DNA of 64,000 nucleotides from NCBI RefSeq assembly GCF_014649035.1, contig NZ_BMSG01000004.1, positions 124,001 to 188,000 on the forward strand, written 5' to 3'. A program made the position numbers and the translations under genes. The stretch is from Streptomyces sindenensis (lineage in GTDB: Bacteria; Actinomycetota; Actinomycetes; Streptomycetales; Streptomycetaceae). The first letter of the stretch is position 1. Each line of letters begins with the position of its first letter. Shown here piece after piece: positions 42,043 through 55,000 of this stretch. Below the pieces are notes generated by a model, which saw nothing but the letters and a program-made list of their open reading frames with translations, was not told the origin of the DNA and made no database searches.

Positions 42043-42897
42043 GTGGCCGCTCAGTTCACCGCGCGGACCGATACCGGCGTCAAGGACGTCCCACGGCTGG
42101 CAGCCCGGGGCGTCACCGTCGGATACGGCGACCGGACGGTCATCGACCAGCTCGACGTGGCCATCCCGCCCGGGGTGATCACCACGATCATCGGCCCCAA
42201 CGGCTGCGGCAAGTCCACCCTGTTGCGCACCCTGACCCGGCTGCTCAAGCCGTCCGGCGGCACCGTCGTCCTGGACGGCGAGGACATCGGCACGCTCCGG
42301 ACCAAGGACGTGGCGAAGAAACTCGGACTGCTGCCGCAGGCACCGGTCGCCCCGGAAGGGCTCACCGTCGCCGACCTCGTCGCCCGGGGACGCCACCCGC
42401 ACCAGAGCTGGCTGCGGCAGTGGTCCTCGGACGACGCCGACGTGGTGCGGCGCGCCCTGGCCATGACCGGGGTGGCGGACCTCGCCGACCGCACCGTCGA
42501 CTCCCTGTCCGGCGGCCAGCGCCAGCGCGTATGGATATCGATGACCCTCGCCCAGGGCACCGATCTGCTGCTGCTGGACGAACCGACCACCTATCTGGAC
42601 CTGGCCCACGCCATCGACGTACTCGACCTGGTCGACGATCTGCACGAGTCGGGCTGCACCGTCGTCATGGTGCTGCACGATCTCAACCTGGCCACGCGCT
42701 ACAGCGACAACCTCGTCGTCATGCGCGCGGGAGCCGTCCTGGCCCAGGGGCACCCCCGGGACGTGATCACCGCGGAGCTGCTGCACGAGGCCTTCGGGCT
42801 GCGGGCCAAGGTGATCGACGACCCGGTGGGCGACCGGCCGCTGATCGTTCCGATCGGCCGCGCCCATGTGCGTACCGAACCCTGGTCCGGGGTGTGA
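42043..42897 (+). CDS. cchE: Ferric-coelichelin ABC ATP-binding protein CchE
   Basis: A 284-residue FepC-type ATPase: Walker A GPNGCGKSTLLRTLTRLL near residues 48-65, signature LSGGQRQRVWISM near 154, and Walker B LLLLDEPTTYLDL near 176. The final residues VGDRPLIVPIGRA match siderophore-uptake ATPases. It energises CchC-CchD import. The GTG start follows GGGGGGCTC. It lies 37 bases downstream of cchD and 162 bases before cchF. Confidence 0.93.
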   Translation: MAAQFTARTDTGVKDVPRLAARGVTVGYGDRTVIDQLDVAIPPGVITTIIGPNGCGKSTLLRTLTRLLKPSGGTVVLDGEDIGTLRTKDVAKKLGLLPQAPVAPEGLTVADLVARGRHPHQSWLRQWSSDDADVVRRALAMTGVADLADRTVDSLSGGQRQRVWISMTLAQGTDLLLLDEPTTYLDLAHAIDVLDLVDDLHESGCTVVMVLHDLNLATRYSDNLVVMRAGAVLAQGHPRDVITAELLHEAFGLRAKVIDDPVGDRPLIVPIGRAHVRTEPWSGV

Positions 42898-42969
42898 ACA
42901 ACAGCTTCACCGACGGATCTTGACGGTATGACAAGTTCAACTCGTCCTGATCAGGTGAAAGTTGGTTGG

Positions 42970-42988
42970 TTAGGCTAGGCTGGCCTCA
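42970..42988 (+). promoter_or_regulatory. Iron box upstream of cchF
   Basis: TTAGGCTAGGCTGGCCTCA fits the iron-box consensus at 15 of 19 positions, 71 bases before the cchF start, in a 162-bp gap after cchE. It suggests a second iron-regulated transcript starting with cchF. Confidence 0.75.
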
Positions 42989-43059
42989 CTTGATCGGGGT
43001 ACAGTCTGGCTGCCTCATGACGGGGCGCAGTGGACAGCGCGAAAGCAAGGGATTTGACG

Positions 43060-44112
43060 ATGCTTCTCCATCGAACGACGCCCCGCAAGCCGTGGCAGAG
43101 GCTGGCCGCGGCGGTGTCCGCTGCCACCCTCGGCGTCGGTCTCCTCGCGGGATGCGGCAACGACTCGACGGACGAGAAGAAGAGCGACGACGCCCCGGCG
43201 GCGGCCGAAGGCACGTTCCCGGTCACCGTGGAGCACGCCTTCGGGTCCACCGAGGTCAAGAAGGCCCCCCAGCGGGTCGTCACCGTCGGCTACACCGACG
43301 ACCAGGCCGTCCTGGCGTTCGGCATCAAGCCGGTCGGCATGGTCGACCAGTACCCGAACCCGGCCGGTCAGACCCCCGACATCAACACCCAGTGGCCCTG
43401 GGTGAAGGACAAGTGGGGCGACGCCCGCCCCGAGGTCGTCATGAAGAACGGGGACGCCGGCCCCAACTTCGAGAAGATCGCCTCGCTGCGCCCCGACCTG
43501 ATCATCGCGGTCTACTCCGAGGTCGACAAGGCGGCCTACGAGAAGCTCTCCAAGATCGCCCCGACCGTCGGCCGCACCAAGGGCGAGAAGGAACTCTTCA
43601 GCGCCCCCTGGCAGGACAACGCGGCGCACATCGCCAAGGCGCTCGGCAAGGAGCAGGAGGGCGCCGAACTGATCAAGGGCATCCAGACCCAGCTGGACGC
43701 CGCCAAGAAGGCCAACCCCGGCTTCGGCGGGCAGAAGGCCGTCGCCCTGTCCTGGTACAAGGACTCCATCTCGGCCTTCACCTCCACCGACGTACGCGGA
43801 CGGCTCGTCACGGGCACCGGGTTCACCTACCAGACCGAGATCGACAAGATCGCCGACGGCGGCTTCTCCACCGAGCTCTCGCCCGAGCGCATCGACCTGA
43901 TCGACGTCGACCGCATCTTCGTCGTCAACGACAAGGCCGACACGGAAGCGGTCAAGCAGTTCGAGCTGTTCGCCAACCTGCCGGCCGTCAAGAACGACAA
44001 GGTCTCCTACCTCCTGGACAGCGAAGGCCCCGCGGTCGGCGCCGCGATGTCCCAGGGCACCCTGCTCTCCCTGCCGTACGCGATCGACCAGCTCGTCGAG
44101 TCGGCCAAGTAG
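43060..44112 (+). CDS. cchF: Ferric-coelichelin-binding lipoprotein CchF
   Basis: A 350-residue secreted lipoprotein: a basic N-terminus (MLLHRTTPRKPWQRL), hydrophobic segment and lipobox LLAGC with the lipidated Cys at about residue 31, then a polar linker (GNDSTDEKKSDDAPAAA). The periplasmic-binding-protein family (FepB/FhuD, TroA fold) is shown by APQRVVTVGYTDDQAVLAFG and EKIASLRPDLIIAVYS. It captures ferric coelichelin for CchC-D-E. The ATG follows AAGGG; an upstream GTG adds ten residues without a signal. Followed after 46 bases by cchG. Confidence 0.92.
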   Translation: MLLHRTTPRKPWQRLAAAVSAATLGVGLLAGCGNDSTDEKKSDDAPAAAEGTFPVTVEHAFGSTEVKKAPQRVVTVGYTDDQAVLAFGIKPVGMVDQYPNPAGQTPDINTQWPWVKDKWGDARPEVVMKNGDAGPNFEKIASLRPDLIIAVYSEVDKAAYEKLSKIAPTVGRTKGEKELFSAPWQDNAAHIAKALGKEQEGAELIKGIQTQLDAAKKANPGFGGQKAVALSWYKDSISAFTSTDVRGRLVTGTGFTYQTEIDKIADGGFSTELSPERIDLIDVDRIFVVNDKADTEAVKQFELFANLPAVKNDKVSYLLDSEGPAVGAAMSQGTLLSLPYAIDQLVESAK

Positions 44113-44158
44113 CGATGACGACCCGACGGCCCGTCCCCCGGCGAGAATCGGTCTCCGC

Positions 44159-45946
44159 GTGACTGTCACCGACACCCCCGTCGCCCCCACGACCCTGCGC
44201 ACCGCGACGGGAGGAGAAGCCTTCCGCTGGGTGGCCCGGCACTGCCGGCGGGCCCCCTGGCTGACGACCTCCACCGTCCTCACCACGGTGGCCGGGGCGG
44301 CGCTCCAGGTGCTCCCCGTGCTGCTGCTCGGCCAGGTCGTCGACGGGGTCGTCGGGGGCGAGTCACGCTCGATACTCCTCACCGTCGGCATCCTGATGGG
44401 GGCCGCCGCCCTGTTCGGCGCGGCGGCCACCGCGGCCTCCACCTTCCTGATCGGCAAGCTCGGGGCCGAACTGCTCGCCCGGCTCCGCGAGGAAGCCGTA
44501 CGCGCCGTGCTCGGCATGCCCAGCGCACGCGTCGAGGAGGTCGGCCGGGGGGATGTGCTCTCCCGCGTCGGCGACGACGTGGCCGTCATCTCCAAGGGCA
44601 TCCGGACGGCCGTCCCCACCGTGTTCTCGGCGGGCGTCCTGGTCGTCATCGCCACGATCGGCATGTTCGGCCTCGACTGGCGGCTCGGCCTGGCCGGAGC
44701 CTGCGCCCTGCCCGCGTACGCGCTGGCACTGCGCTGGTACCTGCCCCGCTCCGCCCCCCTCTACCGCAAGCAGCGGGCGGCCCAGGCCGACCGCGCCCAG
44801 GCCCTGATCAGCGGACTCAACGGAATCGACACGGTGCGGGCCTACCGCCTGGAGGACGCCGTACGCGAGAAGGTCACGGACGAGTCCTGGCGGGTGCGCA
44901 ACCTCGGCATCGAGGTGTTCCGCTTCTTCGGCCGTTTTGTCGGCCGCGAGAACCGGGCCGAGTTCATCGGCCTCGTGCTGATCCTGGTCGTCGGATACGC
45001 CCTGCTGGAGGCGGACGCCGCCACCCTCGGCGAGGTGTCGGCGGCCCCGCTCATGTTCCACCGTCTGTTCACCCCGCTGGGCGCCATCATGTTCACCTTC
45101 GACGAGGCGCAGAAGTCCGGCGCGAGCCTCACCCGCCTGGTCGGCGTCTTCTCGGAGCCCTCCGAGGAGCGCCTGGTCGGCGACGCCTCGGTCGCCACCG
45201 CCGCCGTCGCGCCCTATCCGGTCGCGGTCAGGGACCTGACGTTCACCTACCCCGGTGCCGAGGACCCCGTGCTGCGGGGCGTGTCCCTGTCCATCCCGGC
45301 CGGCGGCTCGCTCGCCCTCGTCGGGGCGACCGGCGCGGGCAAGTCGACCCTGGCCGCACTCATCGCCGGCATCGGCAGACCACAGGCCGGATCGGTGCGC
45401 ATCGGGAGCCACGACCTCGCGGACCTGGACGAGGCCGGGGCCCGCGCCCTGGTGAGCATCCTGACCCAGGAGACCCACGTGTTCTCCGGCCCGCTCGCCG
45501 ACGACCTGCGGCTGGCCGCGCCTCTCGCGAGCGACGACGACCTGATGGACGCCCTGCGCACGGTCGGCGCCGGGGAATGGGCCGCGTCCCTCCCCGACGG
45601 TCTCGACACCCCGGTCGGCGAGGGCGGCGAACGCCTGGACGTCACCAAGGTCGCCCAACTGGCCCTGGCCAGGCTGGTACTCGGCCGGTCGCCGGTGGTC
45701 GTGCTCGACGAGTCGACCGCCGAGGCGGGCAGCGAGGGCGCCGCCGAACTGGAACGCGCCGTGCTGGCCGCCTGCTCCGGCCGGACCACCCTGTTCGTGG
45801 CCCACCGGCTGACCCAGGCGATGGCCGCGGACCGGATCGCCGTGCTCGACGCCGGACGTGTGGTGGAGGAGGGAACCCACGGCGAACTGGTCGAACGGGG
45901 AGGACAGTACGCCCGGCTGTGGCGCGCCTGGCGCGAGGGAAGTTAG
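44159..45946 (+). CDS. cchG: ABC exporter half-transporter CchG (intact ATP-binding but degenerate signature motif)
   Basis: A 595-residue exporter with an N-terminal type-I transmembrane domain (six helices, about residues 30-320) and a nucleotide-binding domain. Walker A GATGAGKST (Lys395), the Q-loop Gln, Walker B Asp517/Glu518 (VVVLDESTAEAG) and H-loop His549 (VAHRLT) are intact. The LSGGQ signature is replaced by LDVTK (493-497), and the D-loop is AEAG. Its partner CchI has the reverse defect, implying a heterodimer with one working ATP site; the likely cargo is coelichelin or a precursor. The GTG start has a weak ribosome site 46 bases after cchF. Confidence 0.85.
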   Translation: MTVTDTPVAPTTLRTATGGEAFRWVARHCRRAPWLTTSTVLTTVAGAALQVLPVLLLGQVVDGVVGGESRSILLTVGILMGAAALFGAAATAASTFLIGKLGAELLARLREEAVRAVLGMPSARVEEVGRGDVLSRVGDDVAVISKGIRTAVPTVFSAGVLVVIATIGMFGLDWRLGLAGACALPAYALALRWYLPRSAPLYRKQRAAQADRAQALISGLNGIDTVRAYRLEDAVREKVTDESWRVRNLGIEVFRFFGRFVGRENRAEFIGLVLILVVGYALLEADAATLGEVSAAPLMFHRLFTPLGAIMFTFDEAQKSGASLTRLVGVFSEPSEERLVGDASVATAAVAPYPVAVRDLTFTYPGAEDPVLRGVSLSIPAGGSLALVGATGAGKSTLAALIAGIGRPQAGSVRIGSHDLADLDEAGARALVSILTQETHVFSGPLADDLRLAAPLASDDDLMDALRTVGAGEWAASLPDGLDTPVGEGGERLDVTKVAQLALARLVLGRSPVVVLDESTAEAGSEGAAELERAVLAACSGRTTLFVAHRLTQAMAADRIAVLDAGRVVEEGTHGELVERGGQYARLWRAWREGS

Positions 45947-46003
45947 TGGCAGACCAGGCCACCGCCGTTCAACTCGCACGTCGTGAAAGGACGCTGAGAC
46001 TCG

Positions 46004-49000
46004 ATGTCGGAACCGGGCGCTTCTCGCATACGGCTTTCCCCCACTCAACTGGCCGCCGTACGCCGGCGGATCGGCGACCACAGCGAACGGGCCGTCGTCG
46101 AGGCGTGCGCCGTCGCCCTCGCGTACTGGGCGACCGGCAAGAGCCCGGACGGCATGGACCTCACCCCCGCCACCCCCTTCCCCGACCTCCTGGGCAGGCT
46201 CGACAACGGCACCGGCGGCACCCGGGGCCGGGAGACCGACACCCGGACCCTTGACATGACCGTGCCGCCCGGCGTCGACCGTGCCGAGGCCCGGCGGACC
46301 CTGGACGACCTGGCCGACTTCCCGGACCGGACCCTCGGCACCATCGGCCCGTCCGACCCGGTCCACCGGGCCGAGCAGCTGGCCCGGTGGAACGACACCC
46401 GGGCCGACCGGCCCCGCCCGACCGTCATGGAACAGTTCGCCGAGCAGGCCCGCCTGCGGCCGGACGCCGTCGCGATCGTCGACGAGCACCGCTCACTGAC
46501 GTACCGCGAAACATCCCGGCTCTCCGCCCAGTTGGCCCACCACCTGATCGAGCGCGGCCTCGGCCCCGAACAGGTCGTCGGCATCTCGCTCGACCGCTCC
46601 GCCGAGATGGTCGTCGGCCTCCTCGCCGTGCTCCGGGCCGGGGGCGCCTTCGTCCCCCTCGACCCCCGATGGCCCGCCGCCCGCCGGTCCGTCGTCGCCG
46701 AGGACGCCCGGATCGTCCTCCAGCTCAACGCCACGGGCAAGGCCGACGCCGCAGAACCGGACGCAGTCGCCGTCGACCTCGGCGACTGGAAGTACGGCGA
46801 CCGCCCGACGGACGCGCCCGACGTAACCGTCCCCGGCGACTCACTGGCCTACGTCATCTTCACGTCCGGTTCGACCGGGCGTCCCAAGGGCGCCATGATC
46901 CGGCACGAGGCGATCAGCGAGCGCCTGCTCTGGCAGTCCCGCGAGATCCTCCGTTTCGGCCACGACGACGCCTCGCTCTTCAAGGCCCCGCTCTCCTTCG
47001 ACATCTCCGTCAACGAGATCCTCCTGCCGCTCACCACCGGCGGCCGGCTCGTCGTCCTGCGGCCCGGCGGCGAACGCGACCCGCACCACCTCCTCGGCGT
47101 CATCGCCGAACAGCGCGTCACCTTCACCTACCTGGTCTCCTCCATGCTGGACGTCCTCCTGGAGATCGTGGGCGACTCCGGCCGCCTCGACAGCCTCCGA
47201 CACGTCTGGTGCGGCGGCGAGGTCCTCACCCCGGAGCTGTACGAACGCTTCCGCACCCGCCTCGACATCCCGCTCTACCACGGCTACGGCCCCGCCGAGA
47301 CGACCATCGGCGTCTCCCACGTCATCTACCGGGGAGCCGCGACACGTCTGTCGACATCGATCGGCAAGGCCAACCCCAACACCCAGCTCTACGTCCTCGA
47401 CGACGAACTGCGCCCCGTCCCGGTCGGCGTCGGCGGCGAACTGTACGTCGGAGGACTCCTGCTGGGGCGCGGTTACGTGGGCGCGCCCGGCCTCACCGCC
47501 TCCCGCTTCGTCGCCAACCCCTTCGCCGCCGACGGCTCCCGGCTCTACCGCACCGGCGACCTGGCCCGGTACGCCCCGGACGGATCGCTGGACTTCCTCG
47601 GCCGGGCCGACAACCAGATCAAGATCCGGGGCATGCGGCTGGAGCTGGAGGACGTCGAGGCGGGCCTCGCCGAGCACCCCGCCGTACGGCACACCTGTGT
47701 CGTCGCGAGGAAGAACACGGCGGGCGGCACCTACCTGGCCGGCTACGTCATCCCGGCGGGCGGACACGAGGACCTGAGCGCCGACGACGTCAGGGCGTGG
47801 GCCGGGGCGAACATGGTCGAGTACATGGTGCCGGCCCATGTCGTCGTCCTGCCGGAGTTCCCGCTCACCGCCAACGGCAAGGTCGACCGGAACGCGCTGC
47901 CCGAGCCCACCACGGACACCGGCGGCCTCCAAGCGCCCACCACCGAGAACGAACGGCTGGTGTGCGAGGCCGTCGCCGCAGTGCTGCGCCTGGACGCCGT
48001 CGGCACGGACCAGGACTTCTTCCAGCTCGGCGGCGACAGCATCCTGGCGATCTCCCTGCTCAGCGCCCTGCGCGAGGCGGACCTCCATGTCACCGCACGC
48101 CAGATCTTCGCCCACACCGTCGTCGGGGCACTGGCGGCGGTGGCGAGCCGGGAGTCCGTCGCCGCCGTGGACCACGGAGACGTCGCCACCGGCACCGTCG
48201 TCGGTTCCCCCATCGTGCAGTGGCTCGGCGAGACCACCGACGCCATCGACGGCTTCGTGCAGTCGGTCGTCCTCACGGCCCCGGCCGAGCTGACCCCCGA
48301 CGCCCTCGACGGCATCCTCGCCGCCGTGCTCACCCGGCACGACATGCTCCGGGCCCGGCTGGTGCGCGGCGAGCGCTGGGGCTTCGACATCCCCGAGGCC
48401 GGTGCGACCGCCCGCTGCTGGGAGCAGAGCGACGCCCCGGTCGAGGAGTGCGTCGCCCTCGCGACCGCCGCGCTCGACCCGGACCACGGCATCATGCTGC
48501 GCGCCGTCTGGCGCCGCGCGGCACACCAACTCGTCCTGGTCGCCCACCACGTGGTCGTCGACGGTGTGTCCTGGCGCATCTTGATGGACGACCTGGCCAC
48601 CGCCTGGCGACAGCACTCGGCGAACGAAGCCATCGAACTGCCTCCGGTGGGAACGTCGTTCAGGCGCTGGACCCAGCTCCTGGGCCGTACGCCCTTCGAC
48701 GCGGACCGTACGTACCACGCCACCGCGATCCCCGCCGCCGACGCGCCGATCGGCAGGCGGGCCCTCACCGCGGACGACACCGTGGCCCGCGAACGGACCC
48801 GGAGCGTCGCGGTCGACCCCGTCACCACGGCGGCGCTGCTCGGGGAGATCCCCGCCAAGTTCCACGCGGGTGTCAACGACGTCCTGCTGACCGCCCTCGC
48901 CGTCGCCCTCGCCCGATGGCGACGCGACCGGGGCCAGGACCAAACCGTCGCCCACATCGAACTGGAAGGGCACGGCCGCGAGAGCCGGTTCGTCGCGCCC

Positions 49001-52000
49001 GCGGCCGGATTCGAACCCGAACTGTCGCGCACCGTCGGCTGGTTCACCACTCTCTTCCCGGTCACCGTGGACCCCGGAACGGCGAGCGACCTCACCGCGC
49101 CCGACTACCTCGTGGCCGCTCTCAAGGCGGTCAAGGAAGACCTCGCCCGCGTACCGGCAGGCGGCCTCTCCTACGGGGCCCTGCGCTACCTGACCGGCGA
49201 CGGACCGGCCGGCGCCCCCGCACCCCAGGTGCTCTTCAACTACCTGGGCCGCTTCGACGCGGGCGGCCCGGGCGAATGGCAGCTCGCGGGGACCACCGGG
49301 CAGTTGGGCGAGAGGCGTGATCCCCGCATGCGGCTGCCGCGCGCCCTGGAGTTCAACGCGATCGCCGAACCCGACGCGAGCGGCGCGTATGAGCTGGTCA
49401 CCACCATCTCCTGGCCGGAAGGCGTGTTCACCGAGGACGACATCACCACTCTCGGCGACCACTTCCGCTCGGCCCTCACCGCACTCGCCGCGATCGAGGA
49501 CGGTGGCCACACGCCCAGCGACTTCCCGCTCGTGTCGCTGACGCAGGCCGACGTGGACGCGCTGGACGGCCCGGCGCTGCGCGACATCCTGCCGCTGACC
49601 CCGCTTCAGGAGGGCCTCTACTTCCACTCCGTCTTCGACGACGACGCCACGGGCAGCTATGTCGAGCAGCAGGTGATGACGCTGGACGGCGACGTGGACG
49701 CCGACCGGCTGGCGGCGGCGGCCACCCGGCTGCTCACCCTCTACCCCAACCTGGCCGCCCGCTTCACGGCCCTCGCGGACGGCCGGGTCGTCTCCGTCGT
49801 CGAGAACGGCAGGAGTGCGCCCTTCACCACCCTGGACGGCCCCGGCCGCACCGACGAGGAGATCCGCGAACTCGCCGAGCGGGACCGCCGGGCCGGGTTC
49901 GACCTCGCCACCGGGCCCCTGATGCGCTACACGCTGATCCCCGCCGCCACGGGCCGCCGGGTCCTCGTCCAGACCGTGCACCACATCATCGCGGACGGCT
50001 GGTCGGTGCCGCCGATGCTGCGCACCCTGCTGGCCGAGTACCACGCACCGGGTTCGGTGTACGCGCTCGGCGGCTACCGCGACTACGTGGAGTGGCTCGC
50101 CGCGCGCGACCAGGACGAGAGCGACCGGGTGTGGCGCGAGGAGCTCGCCGGACTGCCCGGCCCCTCCCTGGTCGCCGAGGGCCACATCCCCTCCGGGCGG
50201 TTCGCCGACGTCACGGCGGAGCCCGCCGAGGACGTCGACGTGGCCGCCCGCACCGCCGGGGTCTCCCTGAGCGTGGCCGTGCACAGCGCGTGGGCGGCGA
50301 CCCTGGGCGGGCTGCTGCACAGCAGGGACGTCGTCTTCGGCTCCACCGTCTCCGGACGCGACGCCGACGTCCCCGGCATCCGCGACATGGTGGGTCTCTT
50401 CATCAACACCATCCCCGTGCGCGCCCGTTGGACCGCAACCGACACGGCGTACGACCTGCTGGACGCCGTGAAGCGGCACCAGGGAGCGGTCCTGCCGCAC
50501 CAGCACGTCTCACTGGCCCGGACCGGCCGGCAGAGCGGCACGGGCACCCTCTTCGACACCCTCGTCGTCTTCGACGTCGCCACCGATGTGGCCGCCCTGC
50601 GCGGACCCGACGACACCCTCGTCATCACCGGCATCGTCAACGAGGGCGCACCGCACTACCCGTTGACGCTCGTCGTCGAGCGCGCACAGGACGGCCGGCC
50701 GCGCTTCAACCTGATCTACGACGGCGAACTCCTGCGCGCTGCGAGCGCCGAGGCGATCCTCGCCACGTTCACCCGGACCCTCACCGAACTGCTCGACCGC
50801 CCGGACGCACCGGTCGACGCGTTGCTCCCCGCGCCGGACGGGGCTCCGGTGCGGGAGGCCCCGGCCACCCTGGGCGAGTTGTTCGACGCCGCCGCGCGTC
50901 GCGACCCGGCGGCCACCGCCGTCACCCAGTGCGCACTGGACGGCACCACCCGCTCCCTCTCCTACGGCGAACTGGCCTCGGAGAAAGAGGCGTTGGCATC
51001 CGCCCTGCGCGCGGCCGGGGTCCGCCCCGGACTACGGGTCGCCGTCGCCGTCCCCCGCTCCCTGGAACAGGTCGTCGCCCTGGTCGCCGTCGTCACCGCC
51101 GGAGGCGCGTACGTACCGCTGGACCTGGCCTATCCGGACGAGCGGCTGGAGTACATCCTCGCCGACGCCGCCCCGCAGGTCGTCCTCGTGGACCGGGAAC
51201 AGCGGGGCCGGTTCACCCGGCTGCTGGAGAAGGCCGCAGTGGCGGCCCGCGTGCTCGTCCAGGGCGAGGACCTTCCGCGGGCCGCCGGACCCGCCGCGCC
51301 CGACGTCCGCCCGGGGGACCCGGTGTACGTCATCTACACCTCGGGTTCGACCGGACGGCCCAAGGGCGTCGTCGTCCCGCACTCCGCGGTGGCGACCCTT
51401 CTCGCCAACACCCGGCCGGACATGGACTTCGGGCCCGACGACGTCTGGGTCCAGTTCCACTCCTTCTCTTTCGACTTCGCCGTCTGGGAGCTGTGGGGCG
51501 CCCTGGTCCACGGAGGCGAACTGCTCGTCCCCGAGTACGCCTTGACCCGCTCACCGGTCGACTTCCACCGGCTCGTCCGCGAACGCCGCGTGACCGTGCT
51601 CAACCAGACCCCGTCCGCCTTCCACCAGTTCATCGAGGCCGACCTGCACGCCGGCGAACCGGTCACGGCGCTGCGCCGCATCGTCTTCGGCGGCGAGGCA
51701 CTCGACCTCGGGCGGCTGCGCGGCTGGGTCGAGCGGCACGGCACCCGTGCGCCCGAGCTGGTCAACATGTACGGCATCACCGAGACCACCGTCCATGTGA
51801 CCCACCGGGTGCTGACGGACGAGGACTTCGGCCGCGACGGCGACACCAGCCCCATCGGCGGGCCGATCCCGGGCCTGACCGTCCATCTGCTCGACGACCG
51901 GCTGCGGCCGGTGCCGCCGGGCCGGGTGGGCGCGATCTACGTCGCGGGCGACCAGGTGTCCCTCGGCTATCTGGGCCGTCCCGAGCTCACCGCAGCGCGC

Positions 52001-55000
52001 TTCGTGGCGAACCCGTTCGCCGCCGACGGCTCCCGGATGTACCACACGGGCGACCTCGCCCGCCGGACGCTCGACGGCGAGCTGGAGTTCGCGGGCCGCG
52101 CCGACGACCAGGTGCAGGTGAAGGGCTTCCGTATCGAACTGGGCGAAGTCGAGCGCGTGGCACGGGAGGTGGCCGGTGTCGTCGACGTGGCCGTCACCGT
52201 GGCGGAGCGCGGCGACCACCTCGTCGCCCATGTCGTCGGGAAGCCGCCCGCCGACCTCTCCGCCCTGCTCGCCGCCAAGCTCCCCGCGCACATGGTGCCG
52301 GGCCGGATCCTGACGATCGACGCACTGCCGCTGACCGTCAACGGCAAGCTGGACCGCAAGGCGCTGACCGAGCGGGCGGCACAGCAGGACGACACCCCGC
52401 ACGCGACCTCGCGGCGCCCGGACGACTCCGCACGCACCGGTGACTCCGCGGTTGCTGCACTGACCGGCATCTTCGCCGAGACCCTGCCCGGCGCCACCGT
52501 CGACGCCGACACCGACTTCTTCGGCGCGGGAGGCGACAGCATCGTCGCCATCGCCGTGATCAACCGCGCCCGGGCACTCGGCCTGCCGATCGCACCCCGG
52601 GACGTGTTCCTGTTCAAGACGCCGCGCGCCCTCGCGGGCCACCTCGCGACGCGCGCCCCGGCCCCCGAGCCGTCGACACCCTCCCACCGCGAGGACGGCC
52701 CCCTGCCCCTCACTCCGATCATCCTGCGCCAGCGCGAACTCGGCGGCTCGCTCACCCGGTTCGCGCAAGCCAGGGCTGTCACCGTCCCCGCCGCCACCGG
52801 CCCCGCGGACATCCGGCGCGCCGCCGACGCCGTGGTGGCCGTACACCCGGCCCTGAGGCTGCGCCTCCACATCGAGCACGGCGTCTGGTCCCTGCGCACC
52901 GAACCCGCCCGCGCGGCCTCCGTCGTCACCGAGCACACCGCCGACGCGACCGCCGCCGCCAACGAGGCGGCCGGGCGGCTCGACCCCTCCACCGGGGACG
53001 TCATCGCGTTCTCCTGGCTCCCGGCAAGCCGCACCCTGGTCGTCACCGTCCACCACATCGCCGTGGACGCGGTGTCCTGGCTCGTCCTCCTCGACGACCT
53101 GACCACCGCCCTGAGCGACCGCCCCGCCCTGCCGCCGACCACCTCCTACGCCGCGTACGCCGAGGCGCTGGCCCTGCGGTCCGCCGAGGAGACCGACGGC
53201 CTCGGCCACTGGCTCACCACCCTGGGGGCCCCGGCACTCGTGCCCACGGTCCGAGGCGCCCGCGAGACCACCGTCGTCCTGCCGCCCGGCCTGAGCTACC
53301 GGGTGACCCGCGACGCGCCCGGCGCGCTCGGCCTCGGCCTCACCGAGCTGCTCTGCGGTGCCCTGCGCACCGCGCTGACCCGGATCCAGACCGAGCCCAC
53401 CGACCTCGCCCTGGACCTGGAGCGGCACGGCCGCGTTCCGGCCCGGGACGACCACGACTACTCCCGCACCGTCGGCTGGTTCACCTCCATCGCCCCCGTA
53501 CGCCTGAGCGCCCACACCGACCCCGTCGCCGCGGCCCGCGAACTCGACGAACGCCAGCCGGACGAGGACGGGCACATGGCCTATGGCCGGCTCCGCTACC
53601 TCAACCCGCAGACGGCCCCGCTGCTGACCGCCCGGCCGCAGGTGCTGTTCAACTACCTGGGCCGGGGCGGCGAATCCGAGGCCCTGCGCATCACCGGCGC
53701 CGACCGGGGCGACAGCCCCTACGCGGTCGAGGTCAACGCCTGGACCGACGAGACCACCGGCTCCCTCCACGCCGCCTTCACCCTCGCCGACGCCGTCCCC
53801 GACGCGATCACCGACCACTGGCTGACGGCTCTGGAACGGATCGCGGAGGCGTCCGCGACGGCCGAGCGCACCGCGCCCGTCACCCCGCTCCAGCGCGGCC
53901 TGTACTTCCAGGCCCAGCTGGCGGGCGCGGACCCGGGTACAGGCGCGGAGACGGCGGGCACCGGAGCGGGGGGCACGGCCGGGCACTATGTCGCCCAGAG
54001 CTGGTTCGCCTTCGACCGCCGCCTGGACCCCGACGCGCTGGCCGAGGCGATGGCGTACGTCATCGGCCGCCACCCCGTCGTCGGAGCGGGCTTCACCACC
54101 GACCCGGACGGAAACCCGGTCCAGGTCCTGAAGGCGGGCCGCCGCGTCCCCGTCCGCACACTGGACCTGGCCAACGACGCCGAGGTGGCGGCGCTGCGCA
54201 CCCGGGACCGCGAACAGGGCTTCGACCCGGCGGAGCCGCCGCTCGTCCGGATGACCGTGGTCCGGCTGCCCGGCGGCCACGACGGCCTGCTGCTCAGCTA
54301 CCACCTGCTGCTCTGGGACGGCTGGTCCCGCGAGATCCTGCTGCGCGACCTGTTCGAGGCGTACGAGGCCGTCGTCGCCGGCGAACCGTGGGACGCGACG
54401 CCCGCCGTACCCGGCTTCGAGGAGTACGCCCGGGAGCTGGCCGCCAAGGACCCGGCCGTGGCGGAGCGCTTCTGGGCGGAGCACCTGGCAGGTCTGCCGG
54501 GGCCGACGCTCCTCGCCGGACCGGCCCCGGACCTGGCCGACGCGCTGCCGCAACCGCTCGTGCACACCCTCTCCGCCGCGTTGTCCACATCGTTGCGCGA
54601 GGCGGCCCGCGCCCGGGGCGTCACGCTCAACTCGGTGCTGACCGGGGCCTTCGGCCTTCTCCTCGGAGCCCGTACCGGCCGCAGCGACGCCGTGTTCGGC
54701 GTCACCGTCTCGGGACGCGAGGGCGAAGGGCACGGCGACATCGTCGGCGTACTCCTCAACACCGTCCCCCTCTGGACGCGGGCCAGGCCCGAGGACTCGG
54801 TCGACGCCTACCTGTCCTCCGTCCAGGCGGCGCGCGTCGCGGCGATGGACCACGAGCACCTCGGCCTCGGCGAGATCCAGCGGGCCGCCGGGCACGACAC
54901 CCTGTTCGACAACCTGTTCGTGCTCCAGAACTTCCTGGACCTGGACGCGTTCGCCGAGATGAACGCCCGCCACGGCATCACCGAGGTCCAGGCCGACGAC

